A stretch of DNA of 64,000 bases from Chitinophagaceae bacterium (GTDB taxonomy: Bacteria > Bacteroidota > Bacteroidia > Chitinophagales > Chitinophagaceae): NCBI GenBank assembly GCA_017307735.1, contig JAFKGR010000020.1:1-64000 (forward strand), read 5' to 3'. The notes beneath the pieces were generated by a model. It did no database searches, was not told where the DNA came from, and saw nothing but the letters and a program-made list of their open reading frames with translations. Shown piece by piece: positions 55,608 to 63,686 of this stretch (its first letter is position 1; each line of letters starts with the position of its first letter). The position numbers and the translations under genes are program-made.

Positions 55608-58562
55608 ATGTACCTCAATTGTAAAACATATTTCAGTTTCCGCTACGGCTCCATCTCCACATCACAACTGGTAAAGGCAGCCTCAGATTTGGGCATCACT
55701 TCCATGGCTATTACCAATATCAATAATACCTGTGATGTGTGGGATTTCGTTAAGGGTTGCAACGCCGCAGGCATCAAACCGGTAGCAGGAGTTGAAATCC
55801 GCAATGGAGATGATTGCCTGTATGTCTTAATCGCCGCCAACAACCGCGGATTGGCCTGCATCAACCGTTTCCTCTCTGAACACCTGTTGTGCAAACAGCC
55901 TTTTCCCGATTTTTCAGCAGTTACCCCGGGTATATTTGAAAACACCGGCGATGGGTATATTATTTATCCGCCCGGCAAGAAAAAACCAGAATTGCTTTCA
56001 GAAAACGAACGCATCGGCATTCGCCCTTCAGAAGTGCACAAACTTTTGCAATTACCGGTAGAAAAATATTCTTCACGATTCGTGGTGCTTCAGCCCGTTA
56101 CTTTTCTCAACCGCCAGGGATACAATATACACAGGCTGTTGCGCTCCATAGACCAAAACACGTTGCTCTCTAAACTGTCTGCCAATACCGTTTGCAAAGA
56201 AGATGAAATCCTGCTGCCACCGTCTGAAATACTCAAAGTATTCCGGAACTATCCGCAGATCATTGTCAATACCTATCAATTGATTGATTCATGCCACATC
56301 GGGATGGATTTCAGAACAGACAAAAACAAAAAAGTATTCAGCGCTTCGCCCGAAGACGACCGCATTTTGCTTGAAAAACTGACAGAGGACGGCTTTTCAT
56401 TCCGTTACGGAAATAATGACATCGCCCGCAAACGCGTAAGAAAGGAACTGGACATTATCAACAAACTCGGATTCAATGCTTATTTTCTGATTACGTGGGA
56501 TATCATCCGCTATGCTCAGTCGCGCGGTTTCTATTATGTGGGCAGGGGGAGCGGTGCAAATTCCATTGTAGCTTACTGCCTGCAGATTACTGATGTGGAC
56601 CCGATAGAACTGGATTTGTATTTTGAGCGGTTTTTAAATCCTTACCGTACCTCGCCCCCAGACTTTGACCTGGACTTTTCATGGCTTGACAGAGATGAAG
56701 TGATTGATTACGTTTTCAAACGTTACGGGAAAAACTATGTGGCATTACTGGGCATGTACACCACTTTTCAATACCGGGCAGTCGTTCGCGAATTGGGAAA
56801 AGTGTTCGGCCTTCCCAAAGAAGAACTGGACAATCTGGCCATGAAACGCGAACCAGAAGACCATATTCACGAATTGATTGTAAAATACGGAGCGCTGATA
56901 CAGGATTTCCCCAACCACCTGTCTATCCACCCGGGAGGGATTCTTATTTCTGAAAAACCAATCTCAAATTATGGAGCATTGTTTATGCCACCCAAAGGAT
57001 TCCCTACCATACAAATGGACATGTTTGTGGCAGAAGACATCGGATTCTCCAAGCTGGATGTACTCAGTCAGCGCGGATTGGGGCACATCAAAGAATGTCT
57101 GCGGCTGGTGAAGCAAAACAAGGGAGTCGATGTAAATATTCATGCCTTTCAAAAATTCAAAAACGATCCGCGCGTACGCGGGCAAATCAGGAATGTACAT
57201 ACCATCGGATGTTTTTATATTGAATCGCCTGCCATGAGGCAACTGCTTCAAAAATTAAAATGTGATGATTACCTGACCCTGGTAGCGGCCAGTTCCATTA
57301 TCCGGCCGGGTGTTGCCAGCAGCGGCATGATGCGTGCATACATAGAGCGGTATCATTCTCCTGACAAAACCAAATACATCCATCCGGTGATGAAGGAACT
57401 GCTGAAAGAAACATACGGGGTCATGGTTTTTCAGGAAGATGTGATTAAGGTCGCCCATCATTTTGCGGGGTTGGATATGGGAGAAGCCGATATACTGCGC
57501 CGGGCCATGAGCGGAAAGTACCGCGGGAACGAAGAAATGCTGCGAATCAGAAATAAATTCTTTGAAAATTGTAAGCAACGAAATTACCCGGACGACATCA
57601 CCGCAGAAGTGTGGAGGCAAATTGAAAGTTTTGCAGGCTACAGCTTTTCAAAAGCACATTCGGCCTCATTTGCAGTGGAAAGTTTTCAAAGCCTCTATCT
57701 GAAGACTTATTTTCCCAAAGAATTTATGGTAGCCGTCATCAATAACTTCGGAGGATTTTACAGTACAGAATTATATTTTCTGGAACTGAGAAAAACAGGC
57801 GCCAATATCCATCTCCCCTGTGTGAACGAAAGTGAATATTTTACGACCATCAGAGGCAATGATGTTTATACCGGATTCATTCACCTGAAATCGCTTGAAG
57901 AGGAAACCGTTGGCAGAATCATCGCCGAACGGAGCAGGGCTGGCAGATTCCTGCATCTGCAGGATTTCATAGAACGTACCGGCACATCACCGGAACAACT
58001 GAATATCCTTATCCGCAGCGGCGCTTTTCGTTTTACGGGCAAATCAAAAAAGACCTTGTTGTGGGAGGCCAATTTCCTTCAGAAAAAAGAACGTGTCCCC
58101 GTTTATGCCGGTCCGCCGTTGATCCACGAGAGGCCATTACATTTTGTACTGCCGGTATTGCCCGACAACCGGATGGACGATATGCTCGACCAGGTTGAAC
58201 TTCTTGACTTCCCTCTCTGCAATCCGTTTGAAATGGCCGATACTAACGTGAATGAATACACGAATGCACGCGATTTGCCAAAATACGCCGGCCATAAAGT
58301 TACGGTAGTTGGTTATTTCATAGATTACAAACGCGTCACAACCATCAGCAAAAGCCGCATGGCATTCGGAACTTTCTTAGACAAAAACCTGGATTGGATT
58401 GATACCGTTCACTTCCCTGATTCGCTGCGCAGGTATCCGCTCAATGGAAGGGGATTTTACAAGATGACCGGCAAGGTGGTGGAAGACTTCGGAGTATTCA
58501 GCATCGAAGTGGATTACATGGAGAAGATAGGTTACAGAAAAAGAGAATTTGCTAATCTTTAA
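55608..58562 (+). CDS. short DnaE2/ImuC-like DNA polymerase III alpha subunit
   Basis: A 984-residue C-family polymerase, about 180 residues shorter than replicative DnaE. The polymerase core has YVGRGSGANSIVAYCLQITDVDP near 310-332 and the catalytic Asp354 and Asp356 in PDFDLDF. The thumb/fingers follow, with SIHPGGI and FQEDVIKVAHHFAGLDMGEAD, then an HhH region and an OB-fold C-terminus. The N-terminal PHP domain lacks its metal-binding His/Asp residues: FSFRYGS replaces H-x-H/D-YS-LLDG, and TNINN replaces TDHGN. Size and loss fit error-prone DnaE2/ImuC rather than the main replicase. ImuA and ImuB genes are not adjacent. Its end overlaps the MFS gene by 11 bases. Confidence 0.85.
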   Translation: MYLNCKTYFSFRYGSISTSQLVKAASDLGITSMAITNINNTCDVWDFVKGCNAAGIKPVAGVEIRNGDDCLYVLIAANNRGLACINRFLSEHLLCKQPFPDFSAVTPGIFENTGDGYIIYPPGKKKPELLSENERIGIRPSEVHKLLQLPVEKYSSRFVVLQPVTFLNRQGYNIHRLLRSIDQNTLLSKLSANTVCKEDEILLPPSEILKVFRNYPQIIVNTYQLIDSCHIGMDFRTDKNKKVFSASPEDDRILLEKLTEDGFSFRYGNNDIARKRVRKELDIINKLGFNAYFLITWDIIRYAQSRGFYYVGRGSGANSIVAYCLQITDVDPIELDLYFERFLNPYRTSPPDFDLDFSWLDRDEVIDYVFKRYGKNYVALLGMYTTFQYRAVVRELGKVFGLPKEELDNLAMKREPEDHIHELIVKYGALIQDFPNHLSIHPGGILISEKPISNYGALFMPPKGFPTIQMDMFVAEDIGFSKLDVLSQRGLGHIKECLRLVKQNKGVDVNIHAFQKFKNDPRVRGQIRNVHTIGCFYIESPAMRQLLQKLKCDDYLTLVAASSIIRPGVASSGMMRAYIERYHSPDKTKYIHPVMKELLKETYGVMVFQEDVIKVAHHFAGLDMGEADILRRAMSGKYRGNEEMLRIRNKFFENCKQRNYPDDITAEVWRQIESFAGYSFSKAHSASFAVESFQSLYLKTYFPKEFMVAVINNFGGFYSTELYFLELRKTGANIHLPCVNESEYFTTIRGNDVYTGFIHLKSLEEETVGRIIAERSRAGRFLHLQDFIERTGTSPEQLNILIRSGAFRFTGKSKKTLLWEANFLQKKERVPVYAGPPLIHERPLHFVLPVLPDNRMDDMLDQVELLDFPLCNPFEMADTNVNEYTNARDLPKYAGHKVTVVGYFIDYKRVTTISKSRMAFGTFLDKNLDWIDTVHFPDSLRRYPLNGRGFYKMTGKVVEDFGVFSIEVDYMEKIGYRKREFANL

Positions 58563-59793
58563 AGCCAATTCCGGAATGAATCATTCCGCGGATATGTTCA
58601 TCCGATTCTTTGCTGATAAAATGCCTGCCGATGAGAAGCACCACAAAACTCAATACAGCACAGGCACACATGAAAAAAGCCATTGGAATAGCTGTATCAT
58701 TATCCATAATACCAACCAATGAGGTTACAAAAGCGCCAACACCAAGTTGCACAGCGCCCATCAACGCAGAGGCTGAACCGGCATTTCTGGTAAATGGCGA
58801 CAGCGCAAGCGCCGAAGTATTTGGAAAGGCAAAACCCTGGGTTCCCAAAAAAATCCAAATAATACCTATTGTACTGTAAAGCCCAAGCCAGTTAAACCAG
58901 GTACCGGCCAAAAGTGCTACTCCGGTAACAACCTGGCAAGCCAATGCAACCATTGTAATTTTTTCACTGGAATATTTTCTCAAAAGAAGAGTATTCAACT
59001 GGCTGCATCCGATAAGCCCCAAAGAAATAAATGCAAAAATTCTCCCATACTCCCGTTCATTGACTCCATAAATACCCATGAAGACGTGAGGAGAACCGGC
59101 CAAATAAGAATACAATCCGGATGAAGCAATCGCTCCGGACAAAGCATAAGTATAAAACACCGGGACTTTGGAAACATTCAGGAACCCTCTGAAAATGGGA
59201 GCAGGTTTCAAAGAGATGCTCTTGTCAGGTTTCATCCCTTGAGGTAACCACGTATAAGAGAAAAGAAAAGTAATGGCTGCAATAATTGTCAGCACAACAA
59301 AAATATAATGCCATCCCAGCCAGGAAGAAATGTATCCTCCTACCGTGGGTGCCACAATCGGCGATACAGCCACTACCAGCATCAGCAAAGAAAACACTTT
59401 GGCATTTTCTTTTACAGGAAATATATCCCGTACCAACGCCCTGGCCGCAACCATCCCCGCACAACTACCCAGTGCCTGAACAAATCTTGCAAAAATTAAG
59501 GTATTTGCATCGCCCACGAATACACACCAGACTGAACTCAGAAAATAAATAGCAAGGCCGATATACAGCGGAATTTTTCTGCCGTATCTGTCCAGCAACG
59601 GGCCATAAATCAATTGCCCGACTGAAATACCTACAAAAAAACTGGAAAGAGAAAGCCCGATATGCCCAACAGTTGTATGCAGACTCTTCGCAATATCAGG
59701 AAAGCCGGGAAGGTACATATCTATTGAGAACGGGCCGATAGCCGACAATAATCCCAACGTAAAAATCACCCTGAAACTATTCCTGATTTTCAT
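58552..59793 (-). CDS. Bcr/CflA-family drug efflux MFS transporter
   Basis: A 413-residue protein with 12 hydrophobic segments. The opening LGLLSAIGPFSIDMYLPGFPDIAKSL-type region with D-M-Y-L-P is the hallmark of the Bcr/CflA/DHA1 branch. The loop GPLLDRYGRKIPLY near 64-77 carries the MFS motif A. Efflux of bicyclomycin, chloramphenicol or sulfonamides is known for relatives; the substrate here is uncertain. It shares 11 bases with the dnaE2-like gene at their convergent 3' ends and is divergent from the helicase gene 99 bases away. Confidence 0.9.
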   Translation of the reverse strand: MKIRNSFRVIFTLGLLSAIGPFSIDMYLPGFPDIAKSLHTTVGHIGLSLSSFFVGISVGQLIYGPLLDRYGRKIPLYIGLAIYFLSSVWCVFVGDANTLIFARFVQALGSCAGMVAARALVRDIFPVKENAKVFSLLMLVVAVSPIVAPTVGGYISSWLGWHYIFVVLTIIAAITFLFSYTWLPQGMKPDKSISLKPAPIFRGFLNVSKVPVFYTYALSGAIASSGLYSYLAGSPHVFMGIYGVNEREYGRIFAFISLGLIGCSQLNTLLLRKYSSEKITMVALACQVVTGVALLAGTWFNWLGLYSTIGIIWIFLGTQGFAFPNTSALALSPFTRNAGSASALMGAVQLGVGAFVTSLVGIMDNDTAIPMAFFMCACAVLSFVVLLIGRHFISKESDEHIRGMIHSGIGFKD

Positions 59794-59880
59794 AAATAGT
59801 TGAAAGAACTTTCAATTTTTTGAATTGCCGGCAAAAATAGATACAATCGGTTAATTTATATTACCGTGAACCTCATTTGT

Positions 59881-59888
59881 TATTTTTG
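59881..59888 (+). promoter_or_regulatory. -7-like element TATTTTTG next to the helicase start codon
   Basis: Full match to TAnnTTTG ending four bases before the ATG at 59893. If used, the transcript would be leaderless. Confidence 0.3.
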
Positions 59889-59892
59889 AAAA

Positions 59893-61212
59893 ATGCAAGA
59901 CAAAAAATTCGATCCATCTCTCTTCATAAAAAACGCAGAAATAGAAAGCCTGAATGAAATGCAGGTGGCTACTTTGCAATCCGTACCCGCAAATCAGGAA
60001 ATCATTCTTTCCGCACCTACAGGATCCGGAAAAACAATTGCTTTTTTATTGCTGCTATTGAAATTGATCCCAAAAGATCACAGAGGGACATTCGCTCTCA
60101 TTATATCGCCCACGCGCGAACTGGCTTTGCAGATAGACAATGTCTTTCATTCATTAAAAACCGGATTTAAAATAACTGTTTGCTATGGCGGGCACAAAAG
60201 GGAAATTGAAGAAAATAATTTAGCTGAAGCGCCGGCGGTAATTGTAGGTACACCGGGAAGATTGGGAGATCATATTCGCAGAGGGAACATCAAAACAGAC
60301 ACTATTCGATTACTTGTCCTGGATGAATTTGATAAAAGCCTCGAACTTGGATTTACCGAAGAGATGAAATTCATAATAGAAAACCTCACTTCGGTTCAAT
60401 TCAAAATTCTCATCTCGGCTACCCCTGATTCAGACCTGCCTGATTTTCTCAAAATGACATCGCCCAAAATCCTTGACTTCTCAGGATTTATGGAACATCA
60501 AATTGATTATTTCAAAATCCCATTTCGCGGTACAGATAAAAATCAAAAACTACACAATTTGTTATGCCAGATCGGAAACAGGAAAGCCATCATTTTTGTG
60601 AACGAAAAAAATACAATTACTCAACTAAAACATCTGCTGAAAGAAGAGGGTTTTGTCGTGGCGGATTACCACGGATCAATGGAGCAGCGTGACAGAGAAA
60701 TCTCACTGGCAAAATTCAGAAACGGAAGTGTCAATTTTCTGGTTACCACCGACCTCGCCAGCCGCGGACTGGATATCACCAATGTACGTTATATTGTTCA
60801 TTACGATTTGCCGGAAACTTCTCAAATATTCCTGCATCGCAATGGGAGGACAGCAAGGATGGAATCGAGTGGTGATATTATTCTGTTGATTGACCAGACA
60901 AAAGAATCCCCTGATTTTTTACCTCCTGTTTTAAAAGAGTTCCGGTTTAAAGAGAATTTATCAATACCTCCAAAATCAGAATGGGGAACCATTTTCATTT
61001 CAGCAGGGAAAAAGAATAAAATCAACAAAATAGACATTGCAGGGTTTCTCATGCAAAAGGCGGGATTAAAAAAGGAAGATGTGGGATTAATCGAGGTAAA
61101 AGATTTCTATTCTTTTGCAGCCATCCGCCGCTCTTCAATGAACTATCTTCTTGGTTTGGGTAAGGACCAAAAAATTAAGAATCAGAAGTTGGTTATTGCC
61201 GCTGCCAAATAA
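59893..61212 (+). CDS. DbpA-like DEAD-box RNA helicase with atypical motifs
   Basis: A 439-residue RNA helicase. Walker A APTGSGKT is at 41-48, motif Ia PTRELALQ at 73-80, and Ib GTPGRLGD near 119-126. Motif II reads DEFD (144-147), motif III is SAT at 175-177, motif V is TTDLASRGLDI, and motif VI reads HRNGRTAR in place of HRIGRTGR. Residues about 365-430 form a DbpA-type RNA-binding domain (GLIEVKDFYSFAAI). DbpA binds hairpin 92 of 23S rRNA and helps 50S assembly. The canonical Q motif is only partly visible (NEMQVATLQ). The divergent motif II and VI residues set it apart from its family. Confidence 0.87.
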   Translation: MQDKKFDPSLFIKNAEIESLNEMQVATLQSVPANQEIILSAPTGSGKTIAFLLLLLKLIPKDHRGTFALIISPTRELALQIDNVFHSLKTGFKITVCYGGHKREIEENNLAEAPAVIVGTPGRLGDHIRRGNIKTDTIRLLVLDEFDKSLELGFTEEMKFIIENLTSVQFKILISATPDSDLPDFLKMTSPKILDFSGFMEHQIDYFKIPFRGTDKNQKLHNLLCQIGNRKAIIFVNEKNTITQLKHLLKEEGFVVADYHGSMEQRDREISLAKFRNGSVNFLVTTDLASRGLDITNVRYIVHYDLPETSQIFLHRNGRTARMESSGDIILLIDQTKESPDFLPPVLKEFRFKENLSIPPKSEWGTIFISAGKKNKINKIDIAGFLMQKAGLKKEDVGLIEVKDFYSFAAIRRSSMNYLLGLGKDQKIKNQKLVIAAAK

Positions 61213-61246
61213 TTTTGGAATCATCAATCCAAAAATCCGGTATCAT

Positions 61247-62110
61247 TTAATCTTTCTCAAAAGTTTTTTTCATCGCCTGCATCATCCCTTTGGTACTCCA
61301 GAAACTGGGAACAATCATTCGCCTGACAGTAAACAAAGGATCTCTTGGATCTCTTTTTCCGGAGAGCGAAAATGCCATTTTAAAACCGGCTTTTTTCAAT
61401 AATCCGATTGCATCCTGATTCCACACTCCAAATGGATAGGCAAAATAAGTTGCCTTCTTTCCAATGATTCCTTCAATGGTGTTTCTCGGTTTCACAAGTT
61501 GTATTTCATAATCAGTGCTGTCATACTTCCTGGCATCTTTGTGATTCCATGTATGGGATTCAATTGCGTGGCCATTTAGAGAAAGGGTTTTTATTTGTTC
61601 TTTCGTCATGTAATTGGGCCTGTTTATTGAAACCGTCATAATGAAAAACACACCTTTAAAACCATATTTGTCCATTTCCTTTGCTGCAATCGAAAACTGC
61701 TCTTCATCCGTATCATCAAATGTGAGCATGACAGATTTGGCCGGAAGCGGATCTCCAAAGGCAAGATAGTTATAGAGTTGACCGGGTAAAACAGTTGTGT
61801 ATCCACTGTCATGCAACACTTTCATTTGTTCAGCAAACTGGGCAGGTGAAACTGAATAAGTTTTCATCATTTCTCCCCACCCGGGTTGTGGTACTTTGAT
61901 ATGGTGGTAACAGAGTATCGGTATCTGAGGCCTTGCCAGGATCGCTTCCGAAGGTGCGATTTTTCTTGGCTGTTCCAAACGGGCATTCGAAATACCCACT
62001 TCCGGAACAGACCTGGGTACTACCTTAAACAATGCGTTGTCATTGCCGGAACATGAAAATAAAAAAGCCGAAGCACACAGAAGTACCGGCAAAAATAATT
62101 GCCTTTTCAT
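61247..62110 (-). CDS. polysaccharide deacetylase lipoprotein
   Basis: The start is the ATG at 62110, giving 287 residues with lipobox FLFSC at Cys20; the frame extends 65 codons into the upstream gene. The NodB-type domain shows LTFDDTDE with Asp132-Asp133 (in place of TFDDG), the metal site His186-x-x-x-His190 in ESHTWNH, and YFAYPFG near 222-228. It should deacetylate a periplasmic or surface polysaccharide. It follows a lipoprotein gene by 14 bases and is probably in an operon with it. Confidence 0.88.
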   Translation of the reverse strand: MKRQLFLPVLLCASAFLFSCSGNDNALFKVVPRSVPEVGISNARLEQPRKIAPSEAILARPQIPILCYHHIKVPQPGWGEMMKTYSVSPAQFAEQMKVLHDSGYTTVLPGQLYNYLAFGDPLPAKSVMLTFDDTDEEQFSIAAKEMDKYGFKGVFFIMTVSINRPNYMTKEQIKTLSLNGHAIESHTWNHKDARKYDSTDYEIQLVKPRNTIEGIIGKKATYFAYPFGVWNQDAIGLLKKAGFKMAFSLSGKRDPRDPLFTVRRMIVPSFWSTKGMMQAMKKTFEKD

Positions 62111-62124
62111 AAGCGGATTAAAAA

Positions 62125-63153
62125 TTATTGATACTGAATATATACGGGTTGCGGAATGAATTTCAGAAGTTCTTTGGGTGTATAAAACTGATCTGCGCCT
62201 GTTTTTGTATCGTTCTTGTAGAAAAGTTTGAACCCGGTGAATTCTACCGGTTCCCTGTAAATATAACGGAGCCAGGTAGAACGTTTCAAATGTTTTGGCC
62301 CCCAACCATCCATATCTACTACAATCTGTACCTCGGGTACTTTTTTAATATTCTGGTAATTAGTCAGCATCCCCTGTGTAAAACGATGAAGTACAAGAAT
62401 CTTCGGAGGCAAATTATTTTTACGCACAAGTGACGCGAGGTGCTCTATCACCCAATTAATATCTGCAGCATCAAAAGTCCCGATCTTTTTTCCCGGAACA
62501 TGTCCTCCTTTCATTGAAAACTCAGGATCGATTCCTAAATGGACGGTGGGCATTTTCAGAAAAGAATCCAAAACCGGCACTTCTTCCTGTACCGTACTTT
62601 GCCCTACCTGTATATCGAGAAATGTCAGACCTTTTATTTCATGCGACCAGCTAATAATTTTATCTATTTGGCTGAATGGCATTCTCAGACGGTGTTTATT
62701 ACCCGGCCCGGGAGATGCCTGGGCGGTTACAGCGATATAATGCAGGGCAGGAATCACTTTCAGCGTGGTATCTGCTCTTTGCCAGCTTTGAGCCTCACCC
62801 AAAAGTTTTTTTATCATTTGATCTTTGGGCAGCTCACCAAGTATTCCCATTTTGGTGGAATAGAGATTTCCATAAAATGCGACAATCCTGTGGAAAGGCA
62901 AAATAGCGCCGGGTAGCGGAATCGGCATCTTTGCCGGCCATTTACCGGTAGTATCCCCGTTGGCCAGCTTCTTATTAAGTTTTAGAAACAAGGCAGTGTC
63001 AATTGCCGGTTTGAGTTGTTCTTTCACAACCGCGGATTCTTCTTTGGAAGGCAATTGTTTCAGGTTGTTGCTAATAGCCGATTCGCCGGAATTGCAGGAA
63101 ATTATCAGAGCCGGGAATACCAGCGGCAGGAATTGAAGGTAACGGGTAGTCAT
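62125..63153 (-). CDS. lipoprotein, predicted TIM-barrel-like, partner of a deacetylase
   Basis: A 342-residue lipoprotein with lipobox IISC at Cys20. The body contains alternating beta strands and helices with acidic ends such as TFLDIQVGQST, HLGIDPEFSM, ILVLHRFTQGM and IVVDMDGWGP. This layout suggests a barrel glycosidase-like fold with Asp and Glu at strand ends (inference). No named family was recognised. It sits 14 bases upstream of the deacetylase gene, so the two probably act on the same polymer. Confidence 0.7.
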   Translation of the reverse strand: MTTRYLQFLPLVFPALIISCNSGESAISNNLKQLPSKEESAVVKEQLKPAIDTALFLKLNKKLANGDTTGKWPAKMPIPLPGAILPFHRIVAFYGNLYSTKMGILGELPKDQMIKKLLGEAQSWQRADTTLKVIPALHYIAVTAQASPGPGNKHRLRMPFSQIDKIISWSHEIKGLTFLDIQVGQSTVQEEVPVLDSFLKMPTVHLGIDPEFSMKGGHVPGKKIGTFDAADINWVIEHLASLVRKNNLPPKILVLHRFTQGMLTNYQNIKKVPEVQIVVDMDGWGPKHLKRSTWLRYIYREPVEFTGFKLFYKNDTKTGADQFYTPKELLKFIPQPVYIQYQ

Positions 63154-63334
63154 GTGGTACGAAGATAAAAGGATTTGGATGTAGGGAAACTCAAATTTAA
63201 AAGTTTTTAAAATTATTATTCTTTAACGGATAAAACTCTTTGATATTTTAATTTTTCAGTCAACAATGCCTGCCACGATTTATGGTGTTAAAAAGAAGAA
63301 AAAATTAATACTTGTATGAATAAAATAAATAAAG

Positions 63335-63342
63335 TAGCTTTG
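63335..63342 (+). promoter_or_regulatory. promoter of the small membrane peptide gene
   Basis: TAGCTTTG (full match to TAnnTTTG) is preceded by TTG at 63312-63314 with a 20-base spacer, close to the Bacteroidota sigma-A arrangement. It lies about 97 bases upstream of the ATG at 63439. Confidence 0.6.
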
Positions 63343-63438
63343 TATCAATCCCTATTCTAAGTAAGACTACCCCACAGAAAGTACGATTTTTCAAGATCCT
63401 TTCAATAACCGTATTGTTTACTAATTAAACTTAAGATC

Positions 63439-63546
63439 ATGAAAAAAGGCTACTCTACAGAACTTCAGGATACTTTTGTTGCCATCGGAATCATCTTGGG
63501 GTTCTTCATTGTTTTGGCTGCAATTGCATTCCTAATCGGATTATGA
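63439..63546 (+). CDS. 35-residue single-span membrane peptide
   Basis: A short gene of 35 codons plus stop. A polar N-terminus MKKGYSTELQDTFVAIG is followed by one hydrophobic stretch at about 13-35, rich in Ile, Leu, Phe and Ala, so it should be a small integral membrane protein. A well-spaced promoter upstream (63312-63342) and a clear hairpin terminator 27 bases after the stop (63573-63598) make it a self-contained unit. No family was recognised; it could be a subunit of a membrane complex or a toxin-like peptide, but nothing in the sequence decides this. Confidence 0.65.
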   Translation: MKKGYSTELQDTFVAIGIILGFFIVLAAIAFLIGL

Positions 63547-63572
63547 TAAAATAGCTTCAATTTATTTATCAG

Positions 63573-63598
63573 GCATGGGGAATACCCATGCTTTTTTT
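63573..63598 (+). terminator. terminator of the small membrane peptide gene
   Basis: GCATGGG (63573-63579) pairs with CCCATGC (63585-63591) around a five-base loop, followed by TTTTTTT. Confidence 0.85.
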
Positions 63599-63633
63599 AT
63601 TTTTTAAACTTCCGGTTTACCAAATTCGTTTTA

Positions 63634-63664
63634 TAAAAAAACCCGCAGGAAGCGGGATTTTTTA
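63634..63664 (-). terminator. terminator of the T9SS cargo gene, possibly bidirectional
   Basis: CCCGC (63642-63646) and GCGGG (63652-63656) form a short GC hairpin flanked by seven A on the left and TTTTTT on the right. It closes the minus-strand gene that ends at 63687. Confidence 0.8.
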
Positions 63665-63686
63665 TAAATTCAATTATCGGGCAATA

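Noticed and set aside
61214..61236. TTTTGGA / TCCAAAA stem between the helicase and deacetylase genes
   Set aside because: The seven-pair stem is mostly A-T and lacks the usual GC core, so I do not claim it as a terminator, though it sits between convergent genes.
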